NCBI RefSeq assembly: GCF_014145675.1
Contig: NZ_JACGZW010000006.1
Span: forward strand, 372,001-436,000
Source: Amycolatopsis dendrobii
GTDB lineage: Bacteria; Actinomycetota; Actinomycetes; Mycobacteriales; Pseudonocardiaceae
Reading direction: 5' to 3'
Length of the DNA: 64,000 bases
Shown here: piece after piece, positions 55,788-64,000 of the stretch
Numbering within the stretch: position 1 is the first letter of the stretch
Layout: each line of letters starts with the position of its first letter
The notes under the pieces: model-generated
What the model saw: only the letters and a program-made list of their open reading frames with translations
The model's database searches: none
What the model was told of the DNA's origin: nothing
Program-made: the position numbers and the translations under genes

Positions 55788-55818
55788 GCGCCCGGACCGT
55801 TTCGCACGGTCCGGGCGC
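55788..55818. terminator. Perfect 13-bp hairpin between convergent genes
   Basis: GCGCCCGGACCGT (55788-55800) and its exact complement (55806-55818) enclose TTCGC. It lies ten bases after the NTF2-like stop and ten before the stop of the convergent beta-helix gene, so it can serve both. An A-rich run (AAAACAAACA) on the left provides a U tract for the minus-strand transcript. Confidence 0.88.
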
Positions 55819-55827
55819 CGCGAGCAT

Positions 55828-57771
55828 TTACCGTGTCGCTCCGGCAGTCCACTTGGGAGCGCCGTACTGATACGCGCCGAGGCTCGGGGCCGGGTCGGTC
55901 GAGCCGTCATTGATGCCTGGCAACGGGATCGCGGCGTTGCGCGCTGGGGAGTCCGCGCTCAACCGGTAGTCGTGATTCGCCGCGTCGAGGAACTTCGGAT
56001 CGGTGTCCGCCGGGAGGTTGTTCGAGATCAGCATTCCGCCGTCCGTCGCCCCGGCCAGTCCGACGATCTCGCCGATGTTGTTGTAGAGCTTCGTTCCGGT
56101 CGACTGATCCGGTCCCTTGACGTAGAACAACGTCGCGCCGCCGGTGTTGTTGTAGACGAGGTTGTTGCGCGAACCGGAGCCGAGGCCGTTCAGCATCACG
56201 GTTTTCTCGAGGTTGTTCCATCCGACGTTGTTCGCGATGGTCAGGTTGCTCTGGCCGTTGTCGGCGTAAATCCCGGCTACGGCGAACGGGTTTACGCCGG
56301 GCGTGGGCGTGCCGTCGTGCAGGATGTTGTGGTCGATTGACGTTTGCAGCATGTCGGAGGCGCAGCAGGTATAGATCGCTGCGGTGTCCAGGCTGAGCCG
56401 GGCGTACTGGTAAATGTCGTTGTACGCGATACGGTCCGGTCCGGGTGTCGTGCCTGTCGCGACGTCCCATTGCAGGTTGATTCCGCTGCGGCCGACGCGG
56501 TAGATCGTGTTGTGCTGCACGGTTTGGCTGTTGCCCGCCACCGCGATGCCTGCCGCGTAGGTGCCGAGGTAGTCGGCATCGTGGATGACGTTGTTGTTCG
56601 CGGTGTTGTGCTGACCGCGCAACGCAATCGCATTTCCTGCGCTGTACGCGAGATTGCTGTTGACGACCTGGTTGTTCGTGCCGTTGATGACCAATCCGGT
56701 GTCGGCGACGCCCCGGGTCACCGTGGAACCGCAGTCCGTCGCGCCTTGGGTGATGTCGGTGTAGTGCGAAAGATAGTGGGCATTGATCTTGTCCAGCACC
56801 ACATTCGTACTGGACGCGCCGGTCTGCACCGAGGCGCCGAACAAGGTCAGCCCGGTCAGGTTGGTGTAGCTGCTGTTCGTGAGGTCGAAGGCGAGTTTGC
56901 GCCGCTTCGCCTCGACGCTGTGCGCCGCCGGGTTGTCCGTGCTGTACACGTAAAGCTGTTTGGCGGCGGTGTCGTAGAACCACTCCCCCGGATTCGCCAG
57001 TTCGCCGATCTTGCCGAAAAGCGAGTACCGCGTGTCCTTCGGCACGACCTTGTGTACGCACGGCGGAGCCGCGGCCAGCGTCACCGAACCCGCCGCGGAA
57101 CTGGTCACTGTGGACGTTGCCGACACATACCAGTACCCGGTCAGCGCGCGAGCGCCGTTCCAGTATCCGGCCGGACGGGTCATTCCCGGATCGACGATGG
57201 TGGCGTCCGCGCTGCCCGCGCCCGCGTACGCCAGCTTCGGCGTCACCAGGTCCAGGCCCGGATACGGCCACTGTGCCTCGACGCCCATGGTCCCGTCGGT
57301 GAACACCTGCACGGTGGACACATCACTGCCGAGATCCACCGAGGTGCGGTAGACATTCCCGGCGGATACCGCCTGGCTGAACGGAGAGTTCGCCGCGAAC
57401 GGATCCGTCTTGGCGATGGCGGCGACGTCGGCCGCGGACACCTTGGCCCAGCCGCGAACCGGTTCCGCGCCGCTCAGCGTCACCTTCTCGCCGGGCGCGG
57501 CGCGATAGGTGATGGGCTTTCCGGCGGTACCGGAATTGGCCGGTTTCACCGTTTCCCGGTAAGTGCCGCCGGCGATTACGCAGGTGTCGCCGGCCACCAT
57601 GACGTCGGCGCAGCGTTGGACATGCTGGAACGCCGCGGCCGGGGCTTGCCCGTTCGCAGTGTCGTGACCGTTGGCGGCCACGTAAAACGTGCGCCCGGCG
57701 GCCGAAGCGGCGGGGGCGACGGCGAGCGTCGTGACGAATGCGGCCGCCAGGACCGCGACCTTCCTCAGCAC
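55828..57771 (-). CDS. Secreted right-handed parallel beta-helix protein
   Basis: This product of about 647 residues has a signal peptide (LRKVAVLAAAFVTTLAVAPAASAAG) after a GTG preceded by AGGAGTAAGGA; a longer start at 57792 is possible. The mature protein opens with RTFYVAANGHDTANGQAPAAAFQHVQRCADVMVAGDTCVIAGGTYRETVKPANSGTAGKPITYRAAPGEKVTLSG, the typical start of secreted DUF1565/pectate-lyase-like helices. It continues with N-rich rungs (VVNSNLAYSAGNAIALRGQHNTANNNVIHDADYLGTYAAGIAVAGNSQTVQHN). It probably binds or cleaves an extracellular polysaccharide. It closes the ABC-transporter operon, supporting a glycan role. Confidence 0.85.
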   Translation of the reverse strand: MLRKVAVLAAAFVTTLAVAPAASAAGRTFYVAANGHDTANGQAPAAAFQHVQRCADVMVAGDTCVIAGGTYRETVKPANSGTAGKPITYRAAPGEKVTLSGAEPVRGWAKVSAADVAAIAKTDPFAANSPFSQAVSAGNVYRTSVDLGSDVSTVQVFTDGTMGVEAQWPYPGLDLVTPKLAYAGAGSADATIVDPGMTRPAGYWNGARALTGYWYVSATSTVTSSAAGSVTLAAAPPCVHKVVPKDTRYSLFGKIGELANPGEWFYDTAAKQLYVYSTDNPAAHSVEAKRRKLAFDLTNSSYTNLTGLTLFGASVQTGASSTNVVLDKINAHYLSHYTDITQGATDCGSTVTRGVADTGLVINGTNNQVVNSNLAYSAGNAIALRGQHNTANNNVIHDADYLGTYAAGIAVAGNSQTVQHNTIYRVGRSGINLQWDVATGTTPGPDRIAYNDIYQYARLSLDTAAIYTCCASDMLQTSIDHNILHDGTPTPGVNPFAVAGIYADNGQSNLTIANNVGWNNLEKTVMLNGLGSGSRNNLVYNNTGGATLFYVKGPDQSTGTKLYNNIGEIVGLAGATDGGMLISNNLPADTDPKFLDAANHDYRLSADSPARNAAIPLPGINDGSTDPAPSLGAYQYGAPKWTAGATR

Positions 57772-57801
57772 TGCATTGTCCTTACTCCTCATGAGAGAGA
57801 C

Positions 57802-58689
57802 TCAGCCCTTCACGGCCCCGACGGTGAGGCCGCTGATGATGTACCGTTGCATGTAGATGAAGAAAATGATCACCGGCGCGATGGCCAGCAGGAGGTTCGG
57901 GAACACCTTCGTCAGGTCGGTCGAATACTGGCTGATCCCGGCGTAGATCGCGGTGGTCACGGTGTAGTGGCCGGAGCCGGGGCTCAGCAGGATCTGCGGG
58001 CTGACGAAGTCGTTCCAGATGCCGATCGAGTTGAGGATCAGCACGGTGACCACGGCCGGGCGCATGAGCGGGAAAATGATCATCCAGAACGTCCGGTACC
58101 GGCCCGCGCCGTCGATCGTCGCCGCGTTGTCGATGTCGACCGGAATCGTGCGGATGAAGCCGACGAACAGGAAAATGCTCACCGGAAGCGTCGAGGCCAC
58201 GTCGTGCGCGATCAGGCCGGTCACGGTGTTCGCGAGGCCGACCGAACGCAGTACGTAGATCACCGGGATCACCAGTGCCGCACCCGGAATGAATGTGCCG
58301 GCCAGGAAGTACAGCAACAACAGCTGCGTGCGTTTCTTCAGGCTGCGCGCGATCACGTACGCCGCGGGTCCGGCGAGCGCGATGCAGAAGATGTCCACCG
58401 TCACGACGAGGAACAGGGTGAACCCGTATCCCTGCAATACGTTGAAGTCCGGGCTCGTCGCCGCGGCTTTGATGAAATCGAAGGTGAAGTTCCCGACCGG
58501 AAGCCCGAACGGGTTGTTGACGATGTCGTCCTGCGGTTTGAAACTGTTGACCAGCAACAGGTAAACCGGCACCACCATCACCACGAGGAGCCCGGCGAGC
58601 AGCACGAACCGGACGACGCCGCCCTCGCGTTCCGCGCCTCGCTTCGGCCGCCGCGCCGCAACAGCCCGCGGCTCCGCCTGTACCACCAC
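57802..58689 (-). CDS. ABC sugar transporter permease (MalG-like)
   Basis: This 295-residue CUT1 permease has six transmembrane helices and the EAA-type cytoplasmic loop NAATIDGAGRYRTFWMIIFPLMRPAVVTVLI. The GTG start at 58689 has GGGGG six bases upstream. The N-terminus is basic (RRPKRGAERE) before helix 1 (VRFVLLAGLLVVMVVPVYLLLVNSFKPQDDIVNNPFGLP). It pairs with the MalF-like permease encoded 11 bp upstream and the lipoprotein before that. No ATPase gene is present; in actinomycetes a shared MsiK-type ATPase usually serves such importers. Confidence 0.9.
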   Translation of the reverse strand: MVVQAEPRAVAARRPKRGAEREGGVVRFVLLAGLLVVMVVPVYLLLVNSFKPQDDIVNNPFGLPVGNFTFDFIKAAATSPDFNVLQGYGFTLFLVVTVDIFCIALAGPAAYVIARSLKKRTQLLLLYFLAGTFIPGAALVIPVIYVLRSVGLANTVTGLIAHDVASTLPVSIFLFVGFIRTIPVDIDNAATIDGAGRYRTFWMIIFPLMRPAVVTVLILNSIGIWNDFVSPQILLSPGSGHYTVTTAIYAGISQYSTDLTKVFPNLLLAIAPVIIFFIYMQRYIISGLTVGAVKG

Positions 58690-58700
58690 TGCTTGCCCCC

Positions 58701-59651
58701 TTATCCGGCCGCGGCTTGGTCTTGCCGGTTGCGCAACGCCGTGACCAGCAGGGCGAGCGCGGCCGAGACCACCATCAGGAACACGGCCTGCGCGGTCGCG
58801 TAGCCGATCTTGGTGCCCTCGAACGATTTGGCGAGGATGAGATATCCGTACGTCTGGGTCGAACCGGCCGGACCGCCGCCGGTGAGGCTCACGACCAGGT
58901 CGTACGCGCGGATCAGGCCGACCAGGTTCAGCACGGTCGCGACGGTGACCACGGGAGCGATCATCGGGACGACGATCCGACGGTTGATCTGCCCCTTCGA
59001 CGCGCCGTCGATCGCCGCCGCTTCGAGCAGTTCCGCCGGGACGGTCTGCAGCGCGGCGACGAACAGCACCACGTTGAAGCCGAACCCGGCCCACACGATG
59101 ACCCAGATCAACGCGATCAGCGCGAGCTTCTCGTCGAACAGGAACCCGATCGGACCGATCCCGAATTTCTGCAGCGTGCTGTTGATCGCGCCGTTGGTGC
59201 CGAGGATCGCCGCCCACAGATAGCCCAGGATCAGCGCGCTGATCACGTGCGGATAGTAGGCCAGCGCGCGGAAGAACGAGTTCCATTTGGACCGTCCGCG
59301 CAACGCCAGCGCGTACACCAGCCCGCCGCCGACCATCAGCACGGTGCCCGCCACCGAGATGATGCCGGTGACATACCAGGCGCGGCCCGATGCCGGGTCA
59401 GAGAACAGCTTCGCGTAGTTCTTCCCCCCGACGAACACGGCCTTGGCGAAGCCATTCCAGTCGGTGAAACTGAGATATATCGCTACGCCGACTGGTACGA
59501 CAGTGAGCACGGTGTAGAGCAGCACCGCCGGTCCGCTCATCCCCAGCGAGACCGCGACCGCACGAAGCCGCACCCCGCGTGGCCGGGTGTTGCGCCGGGG
59601 CGGCGTGGGCGGTGCCGCGACCGGCTTCGTCAGCTCTGCGAGTTCCACCAC
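58701..59651 (-). CDS. ABC sugar transporter permease (MalF-like)
   Basis: This 316-residue CUT1 permease has six transmembrane helices, an N-terminal cytoplasmic Pro/Arg-rich segment and the EAA loop LEAAAIDGASKGQINRRIVVPMIAPVVTVATVL. It has the typical GGPAGSTQTYGYLILAKSFEGTKIGYATAQAVFL block before the last helix. Its GTG start overlaps the 3' end of the solute-binding gene by 22 bp. It is the partner of the MalG-like protein downstream for import of the glycan fragments. Confidence 0.9.
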   Translation of the reverse strand: MVELAELTKPVAAPPTPPRRNTRPRGVRLRAVAVSLGMSGPAVLLYTVLTVVPVGVAIYLSFTDWNGFAKAVFVGGKNYAKLFSDPASGRAWYVTGIISVAGTVLMVGGGLVYALALRGRSKWNSFFRALAYYPHVISALILGYLWAAILGTNGAINSTLQKFGIGPIGFLFDEKLALIALIWVIVWAGFGFNVVLFVAALQTVPAELLEAAAIDGASKGQINRRIVVPMIAPVVTVATVLNLVGLIRAYDLVVSLTGGGPAGSTQTYGYLILAKSFEGTKIGYATAQAVFLMVVSAALALLVTALRNRQDQAAAG

Positions 59652-60874
59652 TTGTCCAAACCCTCCGCGACTTGCTGCGCCGACGAGCCGGTGTACAGGG
59701 ACTGCACCTGGGTGTTGAGCTCAGTGGTGTATCCGTCGATCGGCTGGCGTTCGCCCGCCTTCACGAGCACCGACGGCGCGGCTTCGAGAATCTGCTGCAC
59801 CTGCTTGCCCAGGCTCGACATGTCGTAGCTGAATCCCTTGCGCAGGTTGCCGTCCGCGGCGAGCTGGCTGCGCACGGCCTCCTTGTCGGTGACCAGCCAG
59901 CGCACCAGCTCGGTCGCTTCCTTCGGATGCGGCGAAGCCGCGGCGACCACGTACGGGTCCGCGACGTTGCCGAACTGGCCGGACGGGTACGCGCCGTCGG
60001 TCGGCATGCTGAACACGCCGATCTCGTCGCTCTTCTTCGCCTTGTCCGCGGAGGGAACGAAGTACGAGCCCATCACGTACATCGCCGATTTGCCGGCCAG
60101 GAACGCTGCCTGGCCGTCGGTGTAGGTGAGGCCGAGCGCGCTCTTCTGGAGGTATCCCTGCTGGATCCAGCTCTGGTAGCGCTGCAGGTACTTCACGTAG
60201 CCGCTGTCGGCGAAGCTGACCTTCTTGCCCGTGCGCTTCACTGTCCACTCCGGATCGGCGGTGAGCACGCCCGCGTCGGCCATCATGGAGAACTGCGCGC
60301 CCGGAACCCATTGCCCCGCAGTCTGCAGCGGCTGGAAGCCCGCCGCCTTGAGCTTGCCCATCGCCTCGGTGAACTGGTCGAGAGTCTTGATCGCCGCCGG
60401 GTTCACCCCGGCCTTCGCGAACGCGGCCTTGTTGTAGAACACCAGCGACTGGATCTGCTCGCCGACGCCGACCAGGTACCGCTTGCCCTCGATCTCGTGC
60501 TGCTGCGCGAGCGGGGTGTCCTTGGTCCACTCCTGGTCGCTGAGGTCCGCGAACAGCTGCGCGTTCTCCTTGGTCGGGATGATCTGCTGGGCGATGTCCG
60601 GCGGATCGCCCGCGGCGAGGTCCTGGTTGAGCTTCGCGCCCGCCGAGATCGTGCCGGTCAGCTCCAGCTTGACGTGCACGCCCGGATGCTTCTGCTCGTA
60701 CTGGGCGAACAGGCCCTTCCAGTACTCCTGGGTGAGGTTCGGGGTGATGTTGACGATCACCCGCAGGGTCGTCTCCCCGGACGCGTCCGACGAACCGCCC
60801 GCGCACGCCGCGGTCGAGCCGAGCACGATCGTCGCCGCGATGGCAGCGGTGCCTCGGCGCCAGTGTTTTCTCAT
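59630..60874 (-). CDS. Extracellular sugar-binding lipoprotein (ABC, family 1)
   Basis: This 414-residue solute-binding protein has signal peptide and lipobox (GTAAIAATIVLGSTAACAGG). The mature protein has the family 1 fold: TLRVIVNITPNLTQEYWKGLFAQYEQKHPGVHVKLELTGTI, DIAQQIIPTKENAQLFADLSD, and YTDGQAAFLAGKSAMYVMGSYFVPS. The ATG at 60874 is chosen to place the signal peptide at the N-terminus; in-frame starts at 60892 and 60931 exist. Two ATCGATA-type sites lie upstream, so it should be induced with the catabolic genes. Confidence 0.9.
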   Translation of the reverse strand: MRKHWRRGTAAIAATIVLGSTAACAGGSSDASGETTLRVIVNITPNLTQEYWKGLFAQYEQKHPGVHVKLELTGTISAGAKLNQDLAAGDPPDIAQQIIPTKENAQLFADLSDQEWTKDTPLAQQHEIEGKRYLVGVGEQIQSLVFYNKAAFAKAGVNPAAIKTLDQFTEAMGKLKAAGFQPLQTAGQWVPGAQFSMMADAGVLTADPEWTVKRTGKKVSFADSGYVKYLQRYQSWIQQGYLQKSALGLTYTDGQAAFLAGKSAMYVMGSYFVPSADKAKKSDEIGVFSMPTDGAYPSGQFGNVADPYVVAAASPHPKEATELVRWLVTDKEAVRSQLAADGNLRKGFSYDMSSLGKQVQQILEAAPSVLVKAGERQPIDGYTTELNTQVQSLYTGSSAQQVAEGLDKWWNSQS

Positions 60875-60908
60875 GTCAGCCACACGCTCCATTGCGTAAT
60901 CGCGAGTA

Positions 60909-61106
60909 ATCGATAGTCGAGATGAAACCATGCACCCCGAGCGCGGTCAATAACGAATCGGAGGCGAAACGCCTGTGCCGCAACGGAAATCGCCTCACCA
61001 AGGGCGCGCGGGGACGCACTTCGGCGACACGGGCGCACCGACCCCGCTGCCGGTTCAGATCAGGAAAACGATCAATCTCGCTTCATCGTCTATCGATAAC
61101 TGATCG
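60909..61106. promoter_or_regulatory. Two ATCGATA-type sites upstream of ABC operon
   Basis: ATCGATAGTCGAGATG (60909-60924) lies 35 bp before the solute-binding gene, and ATCGATAACTGATCG (61092-61106, followed by TAAAC) lies about 220 bp before it. Both match the sites at 51997 and 52865. The 266-bp gap between this operon and the heparinase-like gene holds nothing else I recognise. Confidence 0.6.
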
Positions 61107-61140
61107 TAAACCTCGCCCCCGGCCTGTCAAGACCGGATTT

Positions 61141-62973
61141 TCACCGGCTCCAGCGCACCGTTACCCGGCGCGCGGCGGGATCGGTGACCCGCAAGGTCAG
61201 CCGGGTGAGGACGTTTCCCCAGCTCAGCCGCAGGAGCGGATCGTCGATCGGCTGCTCGCGCGGCACCGCGACCGCCGCCCCGGCGTCCCAGGCCAGCCGC
61301 AGCGTCCGGCCCTCGGCGGCGACGCTGGCCCAACCGGCTCCGCACTCGACCGAACCGGCGAGGAGATGGTGCACCAGAACGGGTTCTGGATCTCCGTCCC
61401 ACTCGTCCTCGACCACGACTTCGCGTCCGGCACGGCACAGCCGGACGGTTCGTTGCCACCTCGGCACGGCGCCGTCCGGGTACGCGCCGCTGAGTTCCGC
61501 ACGCAGGCTCGGTTCGCTGAGATCGACCATGACCGCGCGCGCCCCGAACCCAGCGCCGGGTACCTGTTCCGCACCGGGTTCCGGGACGTTGTGCCAGGCG
61601 CTGCGGAACGGCCACGCGGCGTACCGGTCCGGCCCGAACGTCGCGGCGGTGTAGGTCGGCCGACCGGCGTCGACGACCATCGGACGGCCGTCGAGCGCTA
61701 CCCAGTACGTCCCGACGTCGAGGTGGTTGTGGTGCTCCCCGTTGTGCCCGGCTTTCGCCGCCACGGCAAGCCCGTCGACCCGGCCGGTTTCCTCACGTGC
61801 CACCAAGATCTGGACGCGCGAGAACCACGATTCACGCGCCAGCCACGGCGTCTCCTGGCTGCCTTCGAGCGCGGCCCGGCACCAGTGCGGGTCCCGCAGC
61901 GCGGCGAGCGCGCGGCCCAGTCCGGCTACCGGATGCACGGCGCGACCGGACAACCGAGCGCCTTCCGCGGCGTGCGCGGCCGTTTCGGGTTGACCGAGCA
62001 ACCGGCCCCATTGATACGGCACATGCCACGGTTGAGACAGCAGCAAACGCGCGGAGGCGTCGCCGACGTTGACATACCAATCCTCGCCGAGGTGCATCCG
62101 CTGCGGATACCGCAGCAGCTCGGCGAAGGGCTCGCGGACGTCCGGCATGCCGAGCTCCGACAGCAGGTCCAGCGCCTCCAGCAACCGGCACGGACCCTGC
62201 CACCAGTACGCGATGCCCTCGTCGATGGCGCCGTCGTCAGGCAGCGCGGCGAGGTAGTGGTCGAGTCCTTCGCAGACGAGCCGCACCAGCCGAGTCCGGC
62301 GCGGCTGGTCGTCGCACAGGAACGCCGCGGCGGCGAGGACCGCACCGTGGATCCACGGATTCCAGTTGTTCGCGGTGCCGTCCGCGCCGATCCACGCCCA
62401 GTCCCGGATCCGCTCGAACGGGCCGAGCACGCGCCGGTCCGCCTCGCGGCGAAGACGGCGGCGCAGACCGGGCGCGCGCAGGTCCAGATGCGGGCCGAGC
62501 ACCTGGTCGGCCCAGGCGAAGAGGGACACCACGTCGGCCGCGCCGAGGTCGAGGAACGGTTCGTCCGGGTCCGGGAGGACGTCGCCGCGGGCCGCGGCGA
62601 ACCGGTCGTGCGGGGCCCAGCACCAGGTGGTCGCCTCGGCGAGCGCGACCAGGCCGTCGATCGCCGCGTCGAGGTTCGGGCACTCCCCCGGCGGCGCGGT
62701 GGCCGGCGCGACTTCGCCGGTCAGGACCGCGGCCAGGACCAGCACCGTGACGCGTTCCTTCAGCTGCCGGACCTTCGTTTCGTACGCACTGCGGTTGCCG
62801 TCGCGGAGCGGGCGGGCCCAGTCTCCGGCCAGCAACTGCGGCACCGGGCGGTCGAGTTCGATCGCCGCGGCGACCAGAATGTCCTGCCGCGTCGAGGATT
62901 CTGTCGCGTCCCAGACCGTCCGGGCGGTGACATCCGGCAGGTTCGGCTCTTTCGGTTCCAGTGGGTTAAGCAT
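61141..62973 (-). CDS. Heparinase II/III-like polysaccharide lyase
   Basis: This 610-residue protein has residues 20-370 as a helical toroid domain (DRRVLGPFERIRDWAWIGADGTANNWNPWIHGAVLAAAAFL, DDGAIDEGIAYWWQGPCRLLEALDLL). It is followed by a beta-sandwich Heparinase_II_III domain with the metal/active-site block AGHNGEHHNHLDVGTYWVALDGRPMVVDAG and the YAAWPFRSAWHNVPEPGAEQ segment. There is no signal peptide, so it would act on imported uronate-containing oligosaccharides. It overlaps the fucosidase gene by 8 bp, linking lyase and fucosidase on the same substrate. Confidence 0.87.
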   Translation of the reverse strand: MLNPLEPKEPNLPDVTARTVWDATESSTRQDILVAAAIELDRPVPQLLAGDWARPLRDGNRSAYETKVRQLKERVTVLVLAAVLTGEVAPATAPPGECPNLDAAIDGLVALAEATTWCWAPHDRFAAARGDVLPDPDEPFLDLGAADVVSLFAWADQVLGPHLDLRAPGLRRRLRREADRRVLGPFERIRDWAWIGADGTANNWNPWIHGAVLAAAAFLCDDQPRRTRLVRLVCEGLDHYLAALPDDGAIDEGIAYWWQGPCRLLEALDLLSELGMPDVREPFAELLRYPQRMHLGEDWYVNVGDASARLLLSQPWHVPYQWGRLLGQPETAAHAAEGARLSGRAVHPVAGLGRALAALRDPHWCRAALEGSQETPWLARESWFSRVQILVAREETGRVDGLAVAAKAGHNGEHHNHLDVGTYWVALDGRPMVVDAGRPTYTAATFGPDRYAAWPFRSAWHNVPEPGAEQVPGAGFGARAVMVDLSEPSLRAELSGAYPDGAVPRWQRTVRLCRAGREVVVEDEWDGDPEPVLVHHLLAGSVECGAGWASVAAEGRTLRLAWDAGAAVAVPREQPIDDPLLRLSWGNVLTRLTLRVTDPAARRVTVRWSR

Positions 62974-64000
62974 CGGCTTCGAGGAACAGTTCGAGCACCG
63001 GGAGCAGCACGTCCGGCGCGATGATGGGCAGGGTCAGCGTGAGGGTGCCCGCGTCCTGGCTCGGCGGCGCGAGGTTGTTGTGCTCGTGGTTTTCCCCGTC
63101 GAGCTGGTGGAACCGCACCTCCGAGCCGTCATGCAGCAGCTGTGCGTACCGGACGCGGCCGGCCAGCCCTGGCAGGTGGAGGTGTTTGAGCGGCCACGAC
63201 AGGAGATGCACGTACAGCCGGTCGCCGGCCTGTGTGTACAGCACGTTCGACGGCGGCGTGCACTTTGCCGGTCCGGCGTTGTGCACCGAGCGTTCGTGGA
63301 GGTGCATCCACCCGGCGATGGCGGCGAGTGTTTCCCGGGCACGCGGATCGAGCGCGCCGCGGCCGGTCGGACCGACGTTGAGCAGCAGGTTTCCGCCGCA
63401 CGACACGGATTGGACCAGCATCCGCACCAGCAGCGCGGGGTCTTTGTACTCGTGGTTGTCGCGGTCGTAGCCCCAGGATCCGTTGAGCGTGTGGCAGGCC
63501 TCCCAGCGCACCGGCACGCCGTCGCGTTCCAGCGGACGGTCGGGCTGGTACTGCTCGGGCGTCACGTAATCGCCGGGGATGCCGAGGCGGTCGTTGACCA
63601 GGATTCCGGGGCGCAGTTCGCGGACGAGGGCCAGCAGTTCCTCCGCGCCCCAGTCCTCCGGGCCCTTCGCCGGGTAGGTGAAGTCGAAGAACAGCAGGTC
63701 GATGTCGCCGTACTCGGTGAGCAGCTCGGTGACCTGGCCGCGCAGGAATTCGCGGTAGCGGGCCATGTCGCGGGGTTTGCCGAGCGCGGCGGTGTCGGCG
63801 TGCAGCGGGTGGTAGCGGTCGATCTCGAAGTCCGGGTGATGCCAGTCGAGCAGCGAGTAGTACAGCCCGACGCGGATTCCTTCGGCGCGCATCGCGTCGG
63901 CGAACTCGGCGACCAGGTCGCGTCCGGTGACGCGGACCGAGTGGTAGTCGGTCAGCTTCGAGCCGAAGAGGCAGAAGCCGTCGTGGTGCTTGGCGGTGAG
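62966..64000 (-). CDS. GH29 alpha-L-fucosidase, N-terminus cut by window edge
   Basis: The last 344 residues of a GH29 fucosidase are present, and the frame stays open to the right edge. Diagnostic parts are LTAKHHDGFCLFGSKLTDYHSV at the edge, IRVGLYYSLLDWHHPDF, the nucleophile segment GDIDLLFFDFTYPAKG, and SWGYDRDNHEYKDPALLVRMLVQSVSCGGNLLLNVGPTGRGALDPRARETLAAIAGWM. A C-terminal beta domain follows. GH29 enzymes release L-fucose by a retaining mechanism. With the L-fucose-type dehydrogenase at 49208 and the lactonase at 52063 this indicates fucose catabolism. Confidence 0.92.
   Translation of the reverse strand, partial: LTAKHHDGFCLFGSKLTDYHSVRVTGRDLVAEFADAMRAEGIRVGLYYSLLDWHHPDFEIDRYHPLHADTAALGKPRDMARYREFLRGQVTELLTEYGDIDLLFFDFTYPAKGPEDWGAEELLALVRELRPGILVNDRLGIPGDYVTPEQYQPDRPLERDGVPVRWEACHTLNGSWGYDRDNHEYKDPALLVRMLVQSVSCGGNLLLNVGPTGRGALDPRARETLAAIAGWMHLHERSVHNAGPAKCTPPSNVLYTQAGDRLYVHLLSWPLKHLHLPGLAGRVRYAQLLHDGSEVRFHQLDGENHEHNNLAPPSQDAGTLTLTLPIIAPDVLLPVLELFLEADA

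Overview
The window is 64 kb of very GC-rich DNA with short, often overlapping genes, many GTG starts, SARP/AfsR-type regulators, IdeR-type iron boxes, a vanHAX glycopeptide-resistance locus and large perfect intergenic palindromes. Together these point to an actinomycete of the Pseudonocardiaceae, most likely Amycolatopsis (inference; no rRNA marker is present). I saw no rRNA, tRNA, insertion sequence or CRISPR array.

Layout. 0-7.3 kb: an oxidoreductase pair with a divergent MarR regulator, a CcdC-like/histidine kinase/response regulator operon, a small secreted protein and an AfsR-like regulator that stops where its TPR domain should begin. 7.3-11.7 kb: a four-gene, translationally coupled envelope operon (solute-binding-like protein, TelA-family protein, solute-binding/VWA lipoprotein, small membrane protein). 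11.8-16.7 kb: a propeller-like hypothetical and a 1269-residue STAND protein joining a lipase-like hydrolase, a class III cyclase-like domain, an NB-ARC switch and TPR repeats. 17-26 kb: vanH-vanA-vanX-murG-like, the convergent vanRS pair, vanY, and a SARP-NACHT-membrane protein converging on vanY. vanH and vanY carry the same three-box operator at the same distance from their start codons.

26-31 kb: a phosphotransferase, a PadR-GyrI fusion, an SNase-like protein, a possible 41-residue Cys-rich peptide, and a cupin/MarR pair. 30-38.7 kb (minus strand): a polyamine operon (AAC(3)-like acetyltransferase, ornithine decarboxylase-SpeD fusion, spermidine synthase, NDK-like protein), preceded by a P450, a DrrAB-type exporter, a DUF4097 protein and a ribbon-helix-helix protein with iteron-like direct repeats upstream. 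39-42.8 kb: an EfeUO fusion and EfeB (iron uptake) under IdeR boxes, with a MerR regulator. 42.8-46.2 kb: TetR/DHFR-like and aldo-keto reductase/MFS pairs. 46.2-47.2 kb: a noncoding island with three heptanucleotide arrays.

47.2-64 kb: a glycan-utilisation region. It has an alpha-L-fucosidase (cut by the window end), a heparinase II/III-like lyase, a CUT1 ABC importer without its own ATPase, a beta-helix secreted protein, an AXE1-type esterase, an amidohydrolase/lactonase, a sugar dehydrogenase of the aldo-keto reductase family, a 622-residue unknown protein, and GntR and LacI regulators. A shared ATCGATA-type motif in front of several of these genes suggests one regulon, probably controlled by the GntR protein. 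The enzymes would release L-fucose-containing sugars, import them and oxidise them through a lactone.

All family names rest on motif recognition by eye. No database search was run.
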